From contig NC_080567.1 in the NCBI RefSeq assembly GCF_030253575.1, positions 38,425,001 to 38,489,000 of the forward strand: a DNA stretch of 64,000 nt. Reading direction: 5' to 3'. The translations under genes and the position numbers were made by a program. The DNA is from Rhododendron vialii (taxonomy: Eukaryota > Streptophyta > Magnoliopsida > Ericales > Ericaceae). Below, one piece after another: positions 44,576 to 57,329 of this stretch; position 1 is the first letter of the stretch, and each line of letters starts with the position of its first letter. Under the pieces are notes generated by a model that saw nothing but the letters and a program-made list of their open reading frames with translations, did no database searches and was not told the origin of the DNA.

Positions 44576-46858
44576 ATTATTTAGTAAATAAGTTTAGAAC
44601 AAAAAAGCTAGTAGTACTTCTAACAAACATGCATTTCATACAGGTCGAGTAAGACTTGTATCAAAATGATAATTTTGACTCAAATATAGCCACAATTAGA
44701 ACAAAGATTTTCATTCAAACAATTGCTAGATCATGCCCAAGTTAAGAACTGAAATAATCACACTAGTACTGAATTATTCCTTGAATTTACAGTCAACTCT
44801 TTCTTGCTTTCGTTTTACTTTTCTCCAACTTTTCTGCAAAGAAACAGCAGAAAGGGGTATCAATTTTAAGGACAACTAGATTCTAAAAGTATATTTTGTT
44901 CAATGCTCTTTATAACATATCAGTAAGGGAACCCACACCCACTTAGGGGGGAAATTTAATTTTAATCACAGAAATTCTTCTTTCTATAACTGCTGATACT
45001 TCCACATGGTTTCATAATGAACAAATTAAATACTCCTGTTAGTATAATCTGGGGTGTGATCTACGAAGTAAGCACGCGCTCGAGGCTTGAAGGAGGCGAA
45101 AGATTATGGCTAAGTCAACCCATGCAATTATACAATACCCAAAGTGATGTTTGGATTGCAGTAATTAAGCATCCAATAACTGCATTGGCGCTAATCACAT
45201 TAATCCACTCTCAATCATATACTATATATGAATTCAAACATGAAGACGACGATCCATTGGATGCTTTGACATGAACAGTTTTCCGGCAATCATGAAAGCT
45301 TCTTTGTTGGGTCAAATCCTTCGCTCATCCTTTTGAGGACATTTCTTTTTTCCTTTCTCTTCAATTTTTTTTTGGCGTTGTCGTCTATGTGTGTTTAGCG
45401 CTTCGTTCCACTTTATTACTCCTATCAATTCAAATATAGTCATCTGTTGATCACCTGTACCAGGTTTGTTAACTACTGGAGGATGAATGAAAACTTTTGT
45501 GTATGCCGAAAGTCATAAGAAATTTAGATTGATCGTCCAATTCGTTTGCAAGGAGAAAACACGGCGAGACTAGCTTGTTAAAATGAGATTGCCGCGAAAA
45601 AGATTCTGATGGTTAAGTTAGTGCTGATAGACAAAATTCTATTCTGGCAAAGCATCAATTGATGGAGTTGTGGTATTGCATGTACCTTGTCATCAAGGGA
45701 CTGCGATATATCTGCTTATTGCGAGTGTGCTCTTAATTATTGGCTACCAAGGCATGGTAAGAACTTTGTGGTCATGGGTACGTTGAGATTGCAACAGGAT
45801 ACATTTTCCCTTTGGCGACATCGTTTGTTAGGTTTTATATGCATGCGTTTAAAGTGTGTTGAATGCATGTCATGTGACGTTCTCTCAAATTGTATCACAT
45901 ACCACAGATTGACTAGACGTGATGTCGTCTATGCCAAGCCGTTCAAGCTAGGTGGCCCTAGTAGGATCCATCTCGACCTCTCTCGACAATAATTACCACT
46001 GATCCACCCATGAAATTTCAAATCCGTTATCTGCTGCATGTGCTGAATTTAGCAGCACTTCAATTTGCCTTTTTGAAAGAACAACAACAGGCCATGTAAT
46101 CAAAGGACCCGCATTGACCTATGATGCATTTACAAAAATGTGGGTCCATAAATTTCTTCCCCAGCCCCTACATCCAATTATGGTCAACTCCATATGAAAA
46201 GTGCTAACTGCCCATTTTTACACTTACATTATAATTGAGTTGGATCAATTAATCAACAAACACCATGATAGTGAACTCCCTCTCTGGCCTTAATGCTGGG
46301 AGCCGAATGAAGAGCTAAAACCACTCCATTCTATCAAACCAATCCAATTGCACGTTCAAAAACACCAACACTGAGGCTTTGATTATTGTCAAGATATGTT
46401 TGAAATTACTTTTACAAAGTAGGAAAAAAAATTGGAAAAGGACACCCGCTCGAGTATTCAACCTTGGTGTGAGTCATAAATTGTTACTAGTATGATTAGA
46501 ACACAATTACTGCCGGCCTAATGGTTTATGAAAACAAACAACTTCACACCATTTTGCTTGATTTTGTCATCTAATTGGTCATCAATCATCATCCTTTAAA
46601 TTCTTGAATTCTGATTTCCATAATCAACATTGGACCAGGAACTCTTCTTTCTAGCTTCTCAATTTGCATGTTTTTAGTGGCACATGATTGAATCTGGTGG
46701 TCAACATTAATGGATTGGACATTCCAGCCTTCCTCTGGCAGATGACATTGGACAACATGGGCCCTGTCTAAACGAGGTCCGGCCTGTTGGCAAGTTTCCT
46801 GGGCCAAGATTCTGTTAGAATAGCCCAACGAATATTCATTTCAGTTGTGGGCTTGTAA
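44576..46858. other. Intergenic DNA, no gene
   Basis: Several open frames of 80-100 codons (for example 45017-45274 and 45687-45992) lack any domain I recognise. No terminal repeats found. Confidence 0.3.
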
Positions 46859-46990
46859 TCGATAGTCTCTGGCAATATTGGTCCACCAAGTTGGGTTAAG
46901 TTAACTGGTCCAATATTTTCGATAGTCTCTGGCAATATTGGGCCAACCAGGCTATAAGTTGGGTTAATTTAACCGGTCCCATATTTATTT
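46859..46990 (+). repeat. Tandem duplication of about 60-70 bp
   Basis: CGATAGTCTCTGGCAATATT starts at 46859 and again at 46919. Both are followed by (G/T)GTCCA or GGCCAA, AAGTTGGGTTAA and AACTGGTCC or AACCGGTCC. The second copy has an extra AGGCTAT. Simple local duplication. Confidence 0.8.
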
Positions 46991-49318
46991 GGGCTGTTGA
47001 GTTCACCTGGGTCACAGCTACTACCCAATTTCAGAACTTGGAAAAAGTGATCTTCTTTTTGCGTTCTTTTTTTTTCTGTTTTCCGAAAAGAAGATCTTAA
47101 TCACTCTAAACATGCGTGTATCACTTAGAATGCCATATTAAGAAAATGTAGGCCGGAGGTGAAAAACTTACCTTGTAAATGTCATTTTGATTTCCAATTG
47201 AGTTAATTTAATGTTTTAACCTATGAGTCAGATATCCTAAAATGTAAACAAAATTTGAAGAGGCAAAAGCCACCCACTGTTTTTGGGTGATGAAAATTGG
47301 CGCAAGTTGGGTAATTAATTTCAGCCCAACATATTTGGGATAAATTATGGGCCAGTTCAAGTAATTGGCCCGTAATTTATTCTAAAAATTTTAGCCCAAT
47401 TTAAAAATGCACTATCAAGAAGAGACCTACACTTTTCTACCTAGACTTGCAAATAAATAAAAATGGGTTATACTTCTTAATGAGAATTAAGGGACAATTT
47501 TTGGACTGGCCCATAATTTATCCACATACTTACCCTCTCGCAACAAATCTACTTTCTTAGCCAAGCAACACAGGGTTAGAAGGCCTCGGCAGCACCCGGC
47601 GATGTCAGCGACCAAAGACCCGCTGACGATCAAGTTAGGTAACTTAGAGAATAAGATGAAATGACTTAGAAGAACTAGCCGCCATGGCCCAAATGTAGGT
47701 AAAAAGACTTCTAGCTTATAGTTCAATTGGACATATAGCTAATATCCGTACAGGTTTTTATAGAACCGTGATGAGTTCTAACGAACATATCTTATGTTTT
47801 TTCTCAGAGTGACATGTCTTTGGATTAGCTAATTCAGTGCGTAGTCGATGCAGTTACCATTTCTTCAGCAAAACTAGCTTATCTACGACCTTAATTTCTG
47901 AAAAGCTGAACAATTTGTTACCCCACATTTCGCCTTTTTTCTCAATCTCCGCCCGAGACCCAGGAACTTTAGTTTCATTTCTTTATTGGAGTAGTTTCTA
48001 CGTAGATTAATGGTAAGTATTTAGATTTTGTTTATTTTGACCTACTAATCACACACACACACACAAAAAAGCATTGAGATTGCTAGGGGAACATAATGGG
48101 CCTCTACGAACCAATGTGTTTTGCTTCCGACGAGGATTTTATCGATCATAGAAACCCTCCAGGCTTCATGGGTTCCTTCTCTGCCATTTTTTTCCTAACA
48201 AATAAAGGCATAAGCCACTAAAAACACAAAAGTACAAAGAAAAAGAAGAAAAAACAGCGTCCTTGTGGAATCTATCGATCTAGTCGTGGGGATGGGTGGA
48301 GAATCCATGGATATTTGTCTTGGTAAGCTTGTTCCTACCGCTGGATCATTAGATCTGCTGTAGACGTGTTCACCACCTACGCCAGAAAGCTCAAAAATCT
48401 GTCATCAAACTGATCAAATTCAATAGCCAAAACCCAGATCTGGTTACCCCAGATATGAGCCTCCATATTCCAAAATTGATAGGGAGAGTGGGAGAACTAC
48501 TCATCTTAAAGAAAGCATCTCAACCATCTCGTAACCATAGAGGTGGGAGAGGATAGGAGAGGAGAAGGAGAGAGATCCGGAGAAGAATAGAATTGGGGTG
48601 CGGCAAAGGTGAGGAGGGGAAACCCCACTCCCTGGAGAACTCTCTCAGTCTCTCTCGCTCAGCCTCTACACTCTCTCCTGCCATCCAGTAATTGAACCAT
48701 CGTTCTTATGAAAAGTGAACTTAAGCATAGTACTACTGCTCAGTGGTAAGTTTTTCAAACAAATTAATCTTGCAGTTTAAAAAACAAATTATAAGCCTGG
48801 CGAGTGCCAATAAAGTGATCGAACAAAAAACAGAAAAAGGTGGAAGCAATTTTTCCTGAAAAAGAAGGAGTACAATTTTTGTAGGTTAAAGGGTGGCGGG
48901 GCTGAGTTCACTTTTACAAGAAGAGAGAGAATTACTTATATAATTGGAGTACTACTAGTAGTAGTAACTAATCACTGGCCTCTGTTCTTCAATCGAATCA
49001 CACGGGGCCAGGGGGGGACAGAATTCATCGCTTTTCTTCATAAAGCAAATCGAATGGGTTTATCCGGTCGTGTGGTGTGGCCCACTCAATTACATTATCT
49101 AATACTAGTAAATCTCAGCTTTAGAAAACAAAGAATCAACTTTAGAAAAACACCCCTCTCTGAACACTCTCACATGTGGAAACTCTCTGGATGCAAGTGC
49201 TAGGGAGGTACCGTGAAGACTGAAGATCGAGAAGAGCCAGCCAATAGAAGAAAGCCCAGTAACCAAACATTCATTTTTTTAAATTATTAAAGTACTAGTA
49301 TACGCCATCACATTATAC
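46991..49318. other. Intergenic DNA, no gene
   Basis: No supported coding region. A GAGAGGATAGGAGAGGAGAAGG purine-rich stretch lies at about 48548-48580. Confidence 0.3.
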
Positions 49319-49364
49319 CTTCTTTTAGCAATTGGCTTTGCCAAAAAAAAACACTTCTTTTAGC
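49319..49364 (+). repeat. Minimal poly(A) retroinsertion with 11-bp duplication
   Basis: The perfect repeat CTTCTTTTAGC occurs at 49319-49329 and 49354-49364. The 24-bp insert contains TTGGCTTTGCCAAAAAAAAAC, whose end recalls the LINE tail TTTTGCCGATAAAAAAAA at 7365. Confidence 0.6.
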
Positions 49365-49426
49365 TATTATTACTCCATTAATATGCAACAAAAGGAAAAG
49401 CCCAGTTGGGCCAGTTCAAACATGAG

Positions 49427-50372
49427 ATGTGTGTTGGAAAAACGGTTGCTGCTGATTTTGAACCGTTGGCGAAACCTCCACAAATCTAAAAACGCTTCAA
49501 GTCACTACTATGTCGCTTTCTTGAAGACAGTATTTGCTCTTATCAGATGGTATGCAAAGGATTACAGTAAATCTGCCTTCAAGATAAATCGAAGCCCGAA
49601 CTCGAAATTCTTTCCATTTGCATTTACACTAACGAAACGGACAGAATACCTGCTACTGAACGGATATAAGAACCGAGAATTACTGAATTCTGTTTTTTGC
49701 AGCAAAACAGAATGCAGAATGAATGCTAGAAAATATAAAGAGAGATGTTGGAGAAATTCGGAATATGTGTATGAGCCCTGGATTCTGTCAAGTAGTGGTC
49801 TATTTATAGGCCACTACGCACCCATTGAGAAGGGGGTGCACCCAATCTAGTCTGACCGTTGGATCAAATCCTACGGTCTAGATCGATCAGTCACACCGAA
49901 CTAGTGTACTGTTTCACTCACACCCAATCAAATTTGATCAAATCCATTGGATCAAGCCCATGTGCGGCTGATGACTGAGATTGCAACTCTACGAACCAAC
50001 GCACCCATAGGCTCGAGTTGTACCCGATCGGAACCGCTCCGTGTGACTCACCTGCCACATGTGTGACACGCGGCATCCACGTCAGCGCCACGTTACAATA
50101 AGAAATGGCGCCTAGCGCTGACGTGCAAAGTGCGCCGCAGCCCACGTCGCGCGTGTGAATGTGTACTGGTGCAGCAAAGCACCATAGGGCTTCGCCACAC
50201 TAGATCATTGTTTAATCATTTTAGGAATGTTCCCTAATATATATCACTCCAACATCTCTCAACTAACCAATGTGGGACAAAGCTCACAAAGAGAAAAACA
50301 AACATTCTAAGGAAACAAGAAAATTTACAAAACCAAAATGACTCTTTTATTTTGAAAATCTCTAACAATGTG
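49427..50372 (-). mobile_element. Solo LTR (Copia-like), 936 bp, perfect 5-bp duplication
   Basis: The LTR occupies 49432-50367. On the minus strand it starts TGTTAGAG and ends TTTTTCCAACA. The target duplication ATGTG is perfect (49427-49431, 50368-50372). A TATA box CTATAAATAG (minus) lies at 49800-49809, dividing a GC-rich U3 (right) from an R/U5 of about 370 bp. No primer site, gag, pol or second LTR follows, so it is a solo LTR from LTR-LTR recombination. The open frame of 172 codons across its left half is by chance. Assignment to Copia rests on general look (TGTT...AACA ends) and is tentative. Confidence 0.85.
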
Positions 50373-50741
50373 CGCTTTATTTATCAGGCTTGGAGAAGAT
50401 GAAAGGGACAAAAAATGTATATATACGTAATAAAATCAAGTTAACATGTTGATGTCAAGAGTTGTTGCTAAAGGGATTTAGCAAAAATGTGCAATACTGT
50501 TCCACCCCTTGCAATGTCATGTGATGACATTTTGGCATAACCAAATTTCTTTCTTATTTGGAACCACCGTTCTCACAATTTGAAGGTGATGGGATAAGTT
50601 TGACAATTAACAAATTTGATGCGGAATTCAACAAAACGTAACATTGTCAAATTTAGCAAAATGATGGAGAGTACTTGTCATTCCTGATTGTAAATTGCAT
50701 GGAGAGTATGTGTATGGTTGAACTATCTTTTTAATATCTAT
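50373..50741. other. Spacer between two solo LTRs
   Basis: About 370 bp, AT-rich, no features recognised. Confidence 0.4.
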
Positions 50742-52724
50742 ATATGTGTGGGCACGCGACCCGAAAATTTCCGTTTACAAAAAATTGGGCGCGGCCCTTT
50801 TTCGAAAAGCGCGGCGAAACGCCTCGATTCAGAGTCGCCACTCGGGTTTTAGCGGTGAGAACACCCAAGGAACCGAACTCGAAAACGTTTGCCACGTTTG
50901 TTTGATTTTGAAAAAGGCTTGTAGACTGGTCCGTCGTCACCTTCGATATCTGAGGTTCGGGAGCCAGGTTACGAGAGGGGAAGGATTTTATGGCACCCTC
51001 TCGCCCAATCCGGAGATCGGTCTCTACTCGGGCATTTTGTAAAACGTTTGCATTTTTCTCTCATTTGATCATTTTTTAGCCAGTTAGGGCGGGGGAACAG
51101 TTAACGGGGGGTAAAACAGTAACAAGTTGCAATTAGGTGACAAAATGTTTATGGATGATTTTGCTTGCAATGTTAAATATAGATTGAGAACAAGCACTGA
51201 GCAGCTTGAATAAACTGAAGTACGCTGCCCTGAAGGAACGTAAGCAGGTTCTGTCAGCATGCACTAGCCGAGCCATTGCATGCTGATTGGACATGCGCAC
51301 GCCACCTCATAACTGGCGTACTCCACTTGTTTGGTCGCTCAGTCTTTGTTTGCAATCCTCTGAGCTCTGGAAAGGGACCAGCGCACACCCAGGACAAACC
51401 ACACAGTTAACAGAGCAGAATATACATAGTTATAGACAGATGAAATGGCTTGAGGCCATAAAAAAAATAGATAGGAAACCCCATAAATAGAGTGGGGAAA
51501 TAGAAGAGGCCAGGATTAAGCCAAGATGCAAGGGCCAACCACTGGATCCTGGGAAAACTGTCGTACGCCAGTTGTGGACAATCGTGTGCCAGTTTGACCC
51601 TAATCCAATGCTTGGCTTTGCATCATCTGGGTTCTGGAACACGACCAGAAGGATCCCAGAGGCCTTTTGAACAGACAAAGAGTAAGCAGTAACTACCACA
51701 TCTAAACAGTTCTAAATATACAGAAAGCAGTAAACTGGATATTTAGCATGTAAGGGTGATTGACAGAAAGATAAAATGACAGAAATGGTGATCCATAATC
51801 CCCACGCCAGTAGTGCTCGTTCTGCCATGATTGGCGTACGGCATATTGTAACTGGCGTGCACCATGTGTCACCTCATACGATTGTTGTATTTTTTCAGTC
51901 CAAGGCCAGGACTAGTATTGTCTACTAGCTTGGGCCTTGCTGGTTCCCCTCAGGAGTCGAAAACAGAAAAGAACGTAAAGGTGGTATACCTTTTTGTATT
52001 GAGGTTTGAAGGAGGTATTGAGCTTATGGGTTGAAGATGGAGGCTAAGAAGGTGGCTGTATGTCAGCAGGGTGTATGGAGGTGGGTTGCTTTCCTTTCTC
52101 TTTCAATGAAAGAAGAGAAATAGAGAGCAAGAAGAGAGGAGAAGAAATCTTTGTGCTACTTAATGAGGCTAACCCCTTGCAAATGAATGCAAGGGGGGTA
52201 TTTATAGCGGGGAGAGTGACTGAGATCAGTCTGGTCCTAAGGCTTTGTTTGGCTAGTTGCTTGAGGAGAGTCTCCCATGCATTAAATGCATGGGACTTGC
52301 CTTGATGGGGGGTGTAGGAGAGAAGGGGGACGGGCTTGGACGATATAATCATCAGGGGCTACTGTGGCCGACGTCAGGGTGGCACAAAAGTCTCGTCCAT
52401 GTGGCTGAATAAAGTTGATTTGACTAGATTTGACTGGCGTGCGCAATATGTTGACTGGCGTGCGCCAGTGATAGCTAAGTCAACGGTCGATGACTGACAC
52501 GTGGCAGCTAACTGGCGTACGTCATCAAGGTACTGGCGTAAGCCAGTTGGGTTTTGCTGGGGCTGTTTGGCTCTGGTTTGAAGGGTTTGAAAGAGGTTCG
52601 GGACGCTCAAAACTCGAACACACCATTATCCTCAGACTGTTCTCGACCAAAATCATCATTGGGAAAATAAAAGATCGACAAATAACATTATCTAGACAGT
52701 CCAGAATGGGGTATCTACAATATG
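50742..52724 (-). mobile_element. Solo LTR (Gypsy-like), 1973 bp, perfect 5-bp duplication
   Basis: The LTR occupies 50747-52719. On the minus strand it begins TGTAGATACCCCATTCTG and ends GTCGCGTGCCCACA. The duplication ATATG is perfect (50742-50746, 52720-52724). A TATA box (minus CTATAAATAC, about 52199-52208) precedes a leader-like stretch with CT-rich sequence. The left end holds GAGTGGCGACTCTGAATCG, reminiscent of large plant Gypsy (Tat/Ogre-type) LTRs. The element carries about ten copies of a palindromic ACTGGCGTACGCCAGT-like motif. No internal region remains. Family assignment is by resemblance only. Confidence 0.85.
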
Positions 52725-54137
52725 AAAATTTCCTTTGCCAAAATAAAATAATCTCTAACTTTGACTTGGCATTTTGGTACACGGATGTATTTGCTCTATA
52801 TTTGTTGTCTTTAGATAGACGTCAAAGTACCATTTGTTTAATTTTCACTAAAAATACGCAAAAATGCCATAAAGGTAAGGAAAAATTGATTGTCTTGAAT
52901 AGGGGATATTTTTAGACTAAAATACCAAAAATAAATGACAATGGCATGAAATCACCCAAGTTAGTTCGTGAGTTGGTCTAGTTCATGAAAACATACTAAT
53001 ATTCCATATAGAGATTTAAGGCTTCCATACAGAGATTATTTTTCACTCTTCCCTGGTGATTGTTATGGGTTGAACTGTCCAACTTAACAGGTGAGTATCC
53101 CACCCTTGGCTCGTCTGGGCCAAATGCCTGTGACTTGGGTTGGACTGCTCAATTGTTCATTGAAGCCTATGACATGCGAGTCAAGTTCAAGGAAGTCGTA
53201 AGGTCGAGCGAGGCAGGAGCACACCTGACTCAAAACATGACTCAGTAGAGTGCAAAGTGCTTCGTGGCGTCTTGATGGCACATCTATAACACTTGTTCGA
53301 CCACATAGACAATGAGCGCCGCGCATGACGTCACCTAACCGATATGGTACGTTACATTTGATGTCACAAGGCTCGTGACTAATACAGACCTACTTTAAAA
53401 GCAAGTACAATCCTTCCCTAAAACTTAATGGATAAATCCTAAGGGAGGTACCGTATCTATATCTTAGATCTAAACCTTTTGCCTTTCTCCTCTCATAGGA
53501 ACTTGGTATTAGAGTGCCCTTTTATTAAATGCAGCCGAATGGTACTAACTTGTTCCTTGTTTTGCAGATGAATCCCAAGGAGGACCATTGCTAGCTTGTT
53601 CCATCCAATCCAAGTAGAGATGAAAGAATCACCACCCATGACCCACGTGTATAAATATGTATGACCACTCATTTACGTTTGATGGATGTGATTTTATGCA
53701 CAAACAATATAAAACAATGCATATATATCTCAAGCTTTTTAATATTAATGACTCGACTAGTCAAAATAAAATACGTAGAGCATCTCCATCGCAATCAACG
53801 GAAATTTTTAGTCAAGGGCTCCATCACAGCCAGCGGTAACTTGCTGTCTTTTGTCACACTGAGTTAATTTGATTGCTCACGGTAAACTCATTCTGTTGTT
53901 GATTGATTCGTTATTTGTTCTTTGTCGATTTGTTGTTAATTCATGGGAAAGAAATGGGCCGGGAATTCCTCGGAGGTGGAAGCACCTGGTACAACCGTTG
54001 GAGGAAATGGGTGAAAATGGGACAAGGGGAAAGAACGGAAAATGAAAGAGTGGAAATGGGTTTTGAATAGGCCAATTGCTTAGGCTATTGGGAGGTTCAT
54101 ACCTGGAACGGCTAACTAAACTAGAATTTGGCCTTTT
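52725..54137. other. Intergenic DNA, no gene
   Basis: No gene recognised. The left end of a possible further MITE (GAGCATCTCCATCG, about 53779) has no visible partner. Confidence 0.3.
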
Positions 54138-54186
54138 GAATAGTCTCTTTATCCGTGAAAAAAAAGAAAAGAATAGTCTCTTTATC
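54138..54186 (+). repeat. Minimal poly(A) retroinsertion with 16-bp duplication
   Basis: The perfect repeat GAATAGTCTCTTTATC occurs at 54138-54153 and 54171-54186. The 17-bp insert is CGTGAAAAAAAAGAAAA. Confidence 0.68.
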
Positions 54187-56012
54187 TATGATTTTCTTGA
54201 GGCTTTTGGGTCTTTAACACTTGACTTCAAATTGAAGATGTCAATTTTTTTTAAAGGCTTATGTGGCATTTTCAATTTGATATCAAAGTCTCCTCTCCAA
54301 CTCTTATACCAATTATATTTATCTGACATCAAGTTATCACTTTTCAACCCTTCTGTCAACTCTCATGTCAAACTTTGAAAGGAAAAAAAAAATCCAAACG
54401 GACGCATTTTTAAAATTTGGCATGCGCGTAGATGGCTGTCAAAATTGACATGTTTTTCACCCTCCATTCAAAACCTCATCATTGCATGTCGTTTTGGCTT
54501 GTTAGAAGGCATTTGGATTAAATTACAAATTGGAGTTAATTATTATCGTTACAACGTCCAGCTCAGATTTGGCATCTTTTATTAGTGATGAGTTAATCTT
54601 GTTTTATTGGGAATTGATATTCACACTCATTTTTTTGATATCCATACTTCTTCTTCTTTTGTCTTTTAGCAAAAAAAATACACACTTTTAACACTAAGAA
54701 AAAAAAAACAAAGAAAGTGTAAATATTTTTTAAAAAAAAAGAGAGTATTGAATATCAATTTCCATTTTATAACATGTCAAAAAAATTTAGATTAGTCCAC
54801 TTATTTTTTCGCTAAGAAAAAAAGAAGATAGGGCCTGTTTTAACCCGGGGGATTGATGAGTGGTCAAAGGTTACAGCTGCCGATGAGAGGTTACAGTCAT
54901 CATTCATTCATCACATCAAAAGAAGAGAACAAAAACAAAGACACAGAGGGAGGGAGGGAATCCAAAGCCATGTGAACGGGTATTACATATAACATGCACC
55001 CCGGAGCTCGAATTCCCGGTCTACGCCGCCGCGTGGCCCAATACGCCGCTTGATTTCTGCTGACATGGCAACACTAGTCAAACTCTCAGGGGCCCCATCG
55101 TCAACGTAATGACGTGGATCACATCGACACGGTTGGTGAGTGGATGTTAAAAGTAACGCTTGAAAGCAACGTTTGTACGTCAGCATGTCAGTGTGCGGGC
55201 CTTCACGGTTTCTCATCCTTTTCGGGCTCGTCATTTTTCCCTTTTGTTTTTGTTTTCCAATGCTCTCCTCTCTATTGGGCTTTGTTTTTCTAATGGGCTC
55301 TGGTTTCTATTTCCCGAATTTCATGAATTTTCCCATAAAAACCGGTCCATCCTAATGGAAAAAAGCAAAGCTAAACCACATATGGTAAATTACGGTTTCA
55401 AAAAATGCGTAACATGCGTTGTTGAAGAGTTTTTGAGAATGTGAGAAATTATAAGAATAGTAAGAAAAAAGTGTGTCAGATTTTTTAAAACATTTTTGGG
55501 GAAATAAGTACTAGAATAAGGATCTTATTACTCCAACATAGTGATTTGAAGTGGGATCGGAGTATTAGGACACGTAATAGAACTTACCATGGTCTTATTC
55601 GACTATATAAATTGGTTATCGTTTTATATTTACGTTATTCATATGAAAAATTAAGTTGATCGAACATCAATAGCCATCTCAATGACCTATATTTTGTCTT
55701 TAGACTAATGAGTTGCAGTCTATTAGAATCTCCCTATATATTGCGTGAAAGTATACGATTCACTATCCATTCGATCCTTCTTCTTTTTTTGCATAGATTA
55801 TTACCCTCCGAGATCAACAATGTGACCAAGATGCGTTATTTTTTCAATAATTTGAGAGTTACAAGGATCATTTGTGGAATATTAGTATTTAGTAGTATTG
55901 CTTTGACAACATAAGACCTAACTATAGTAAACTCCCAAGCCATTATTAGAGAATATTGGTGGCCACGTTGAAATTTAGTTTGACTATCAATACGAGTCTC
56001 TTGGTTAAATCC
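54187..56012. other. Intergenic DNA, no gene
   Basis: No supported gene. A-tract-rich around 54670-54790. Confidence 0.3.
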
Positions 56013-56353
56013 TAAAAGCATCTTTTACCTTGGCTTTAAATCTGAGGATATCAAATTTTTGAAGTCTCAAGTGACAATTTTGCATTCTACAATTTTACAT
56101 CTTCAAGATGCTCATTCCAATCTACACGTCAAATTTAATATTTTAGGAAGTTTTGAGTAAAGTAATGAACGAAAAAATTTAACATCACATGTTAAATATG
56201 ACATGAAAAAAAGGATGTCAAATAACACATGAACATTTGGTTGGAGTTGCTTGCTTCACTTGACATGTGCCATGTAAAATTTCACATCCTTAATTGGAGA
56301 CATTCTAAATGTTAATGTTGATTGAGGAGACAAAGCTATCGGAGATGCCCTAA
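56013..56353. mobile_element. Tourist-like MITE, 335 bp, TAA duplication
   Basis: The left end AAGCATCTTTTACCT (56016) and right end CGGAGATGCCC (ending 56350) are eroded inverted repeats of the GAGCATCTCC type. TAA flanks both sides (56013-56015, 56351-56353). Internal blocks such as TCACATCCT and ACATGTGCCATG are weakly complementary. Confidence 0.55.
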
Positions 56354-57329
56354 ATATTACTCATGTTTATAGAGGAAAAAAACAAAGCATTTGCTTTCAA
56401 TATCGCTGTAAAGTATCTTCGGTCCTATGATAGAATAGTCAGACCAAATTTCAGTCCCTAGTAGAATCGTAACCCCAATTATTTTATTCACTTTCAATTA
56501 GGAACAACAGACCCAGTGATCAGTGGCTCAAGAAACCCACCGCCTTAATCCCGGGTGCATCGGTTCAGGCTCACCCGACCCGGAATGGGAGATGCAGCAG
56601 TGCTGTTCAGCCCATCTGACTGCTCATTTCGGCACGTAGCTTAGATCTAATCCAAATGTATAAAAATCTAAATTGTCTATTGCTCGAATCTTAATACGAG
56701 ACCCTCAATTGTTGAGATAAACAGTCAGATAAATCGCTCAACACCGCTGCCAAGAGAGGTGTTTAGCAGCATCTCGGATCCGACCCAACCCACCCCAACA
56801 CCAACAGTACGTACTAAACTTAAATACAAGATCCATTAATGGATCTGACCGAGTGGGGCACCATTGTGTACAGAACTACAGATTCCCTCCATATTATTAC
56901 TCGTATTTTTTTTGATCGGCTCCCTCCATATTACTATACTATTACCACTCGTTGTACTCGTATATACGATCTTGCTCTACTCACTGGCTAAAACGCCATC
57001 TCTCTCCTCTAGGAAATTGTTATTGTTTGTTTATATGGGGTGTTGAATTGAAACCCCATATTCTATCTAACCTCTTCTCAATCCCTCATTTCTCACTGTC
57101 GTCTACCTGGGTTCAGAAGCAGACCCAAAAACCAGGGCTCAACAACTCCTGCATAGCCCTGCATTTTCCCCATTTCGCTTCTGAATCCACCATTTCCCTT
57201 CGAAACTCTCAACACTACGAACTACATACAGAAAACCCCAAACAAATCCAACCAAAGCACCAACCCCCATTTAGCTTAAACAAATAGGAAAATCATTTTC
57301 ACCCCAAAAAGAAACCGGAACAAACCGTG
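56354..57329 (+). promoter_or_regulatory. Upstream region of the thaumatin-like gene
   Basis: No other gene here. From about 57050 it becomes C-rich (CTCTTCTCAATCCC and similar), like a plant 5' leader. A TATA candidate is not obvious. Confidence 0.3.
56884..56933 (-). repeat. T-rich insertion between 13-bp repeats
   Basis: The perfect repeat TCCCTCCATATTA occurs at 56884-56896 and 56921-56933. The 24-bp insert contains TTTTTTTTGATCGG, the same TTTTGATC end as three other loci in the window. Confidence 0.6.

Noticed and set aside
49332..49850. 172-codon frame on +
   Set aside because: It runs across the border of a solo LTR that has a perfect 5-bp duplication, antisense to the LTR, and lacks any domain.
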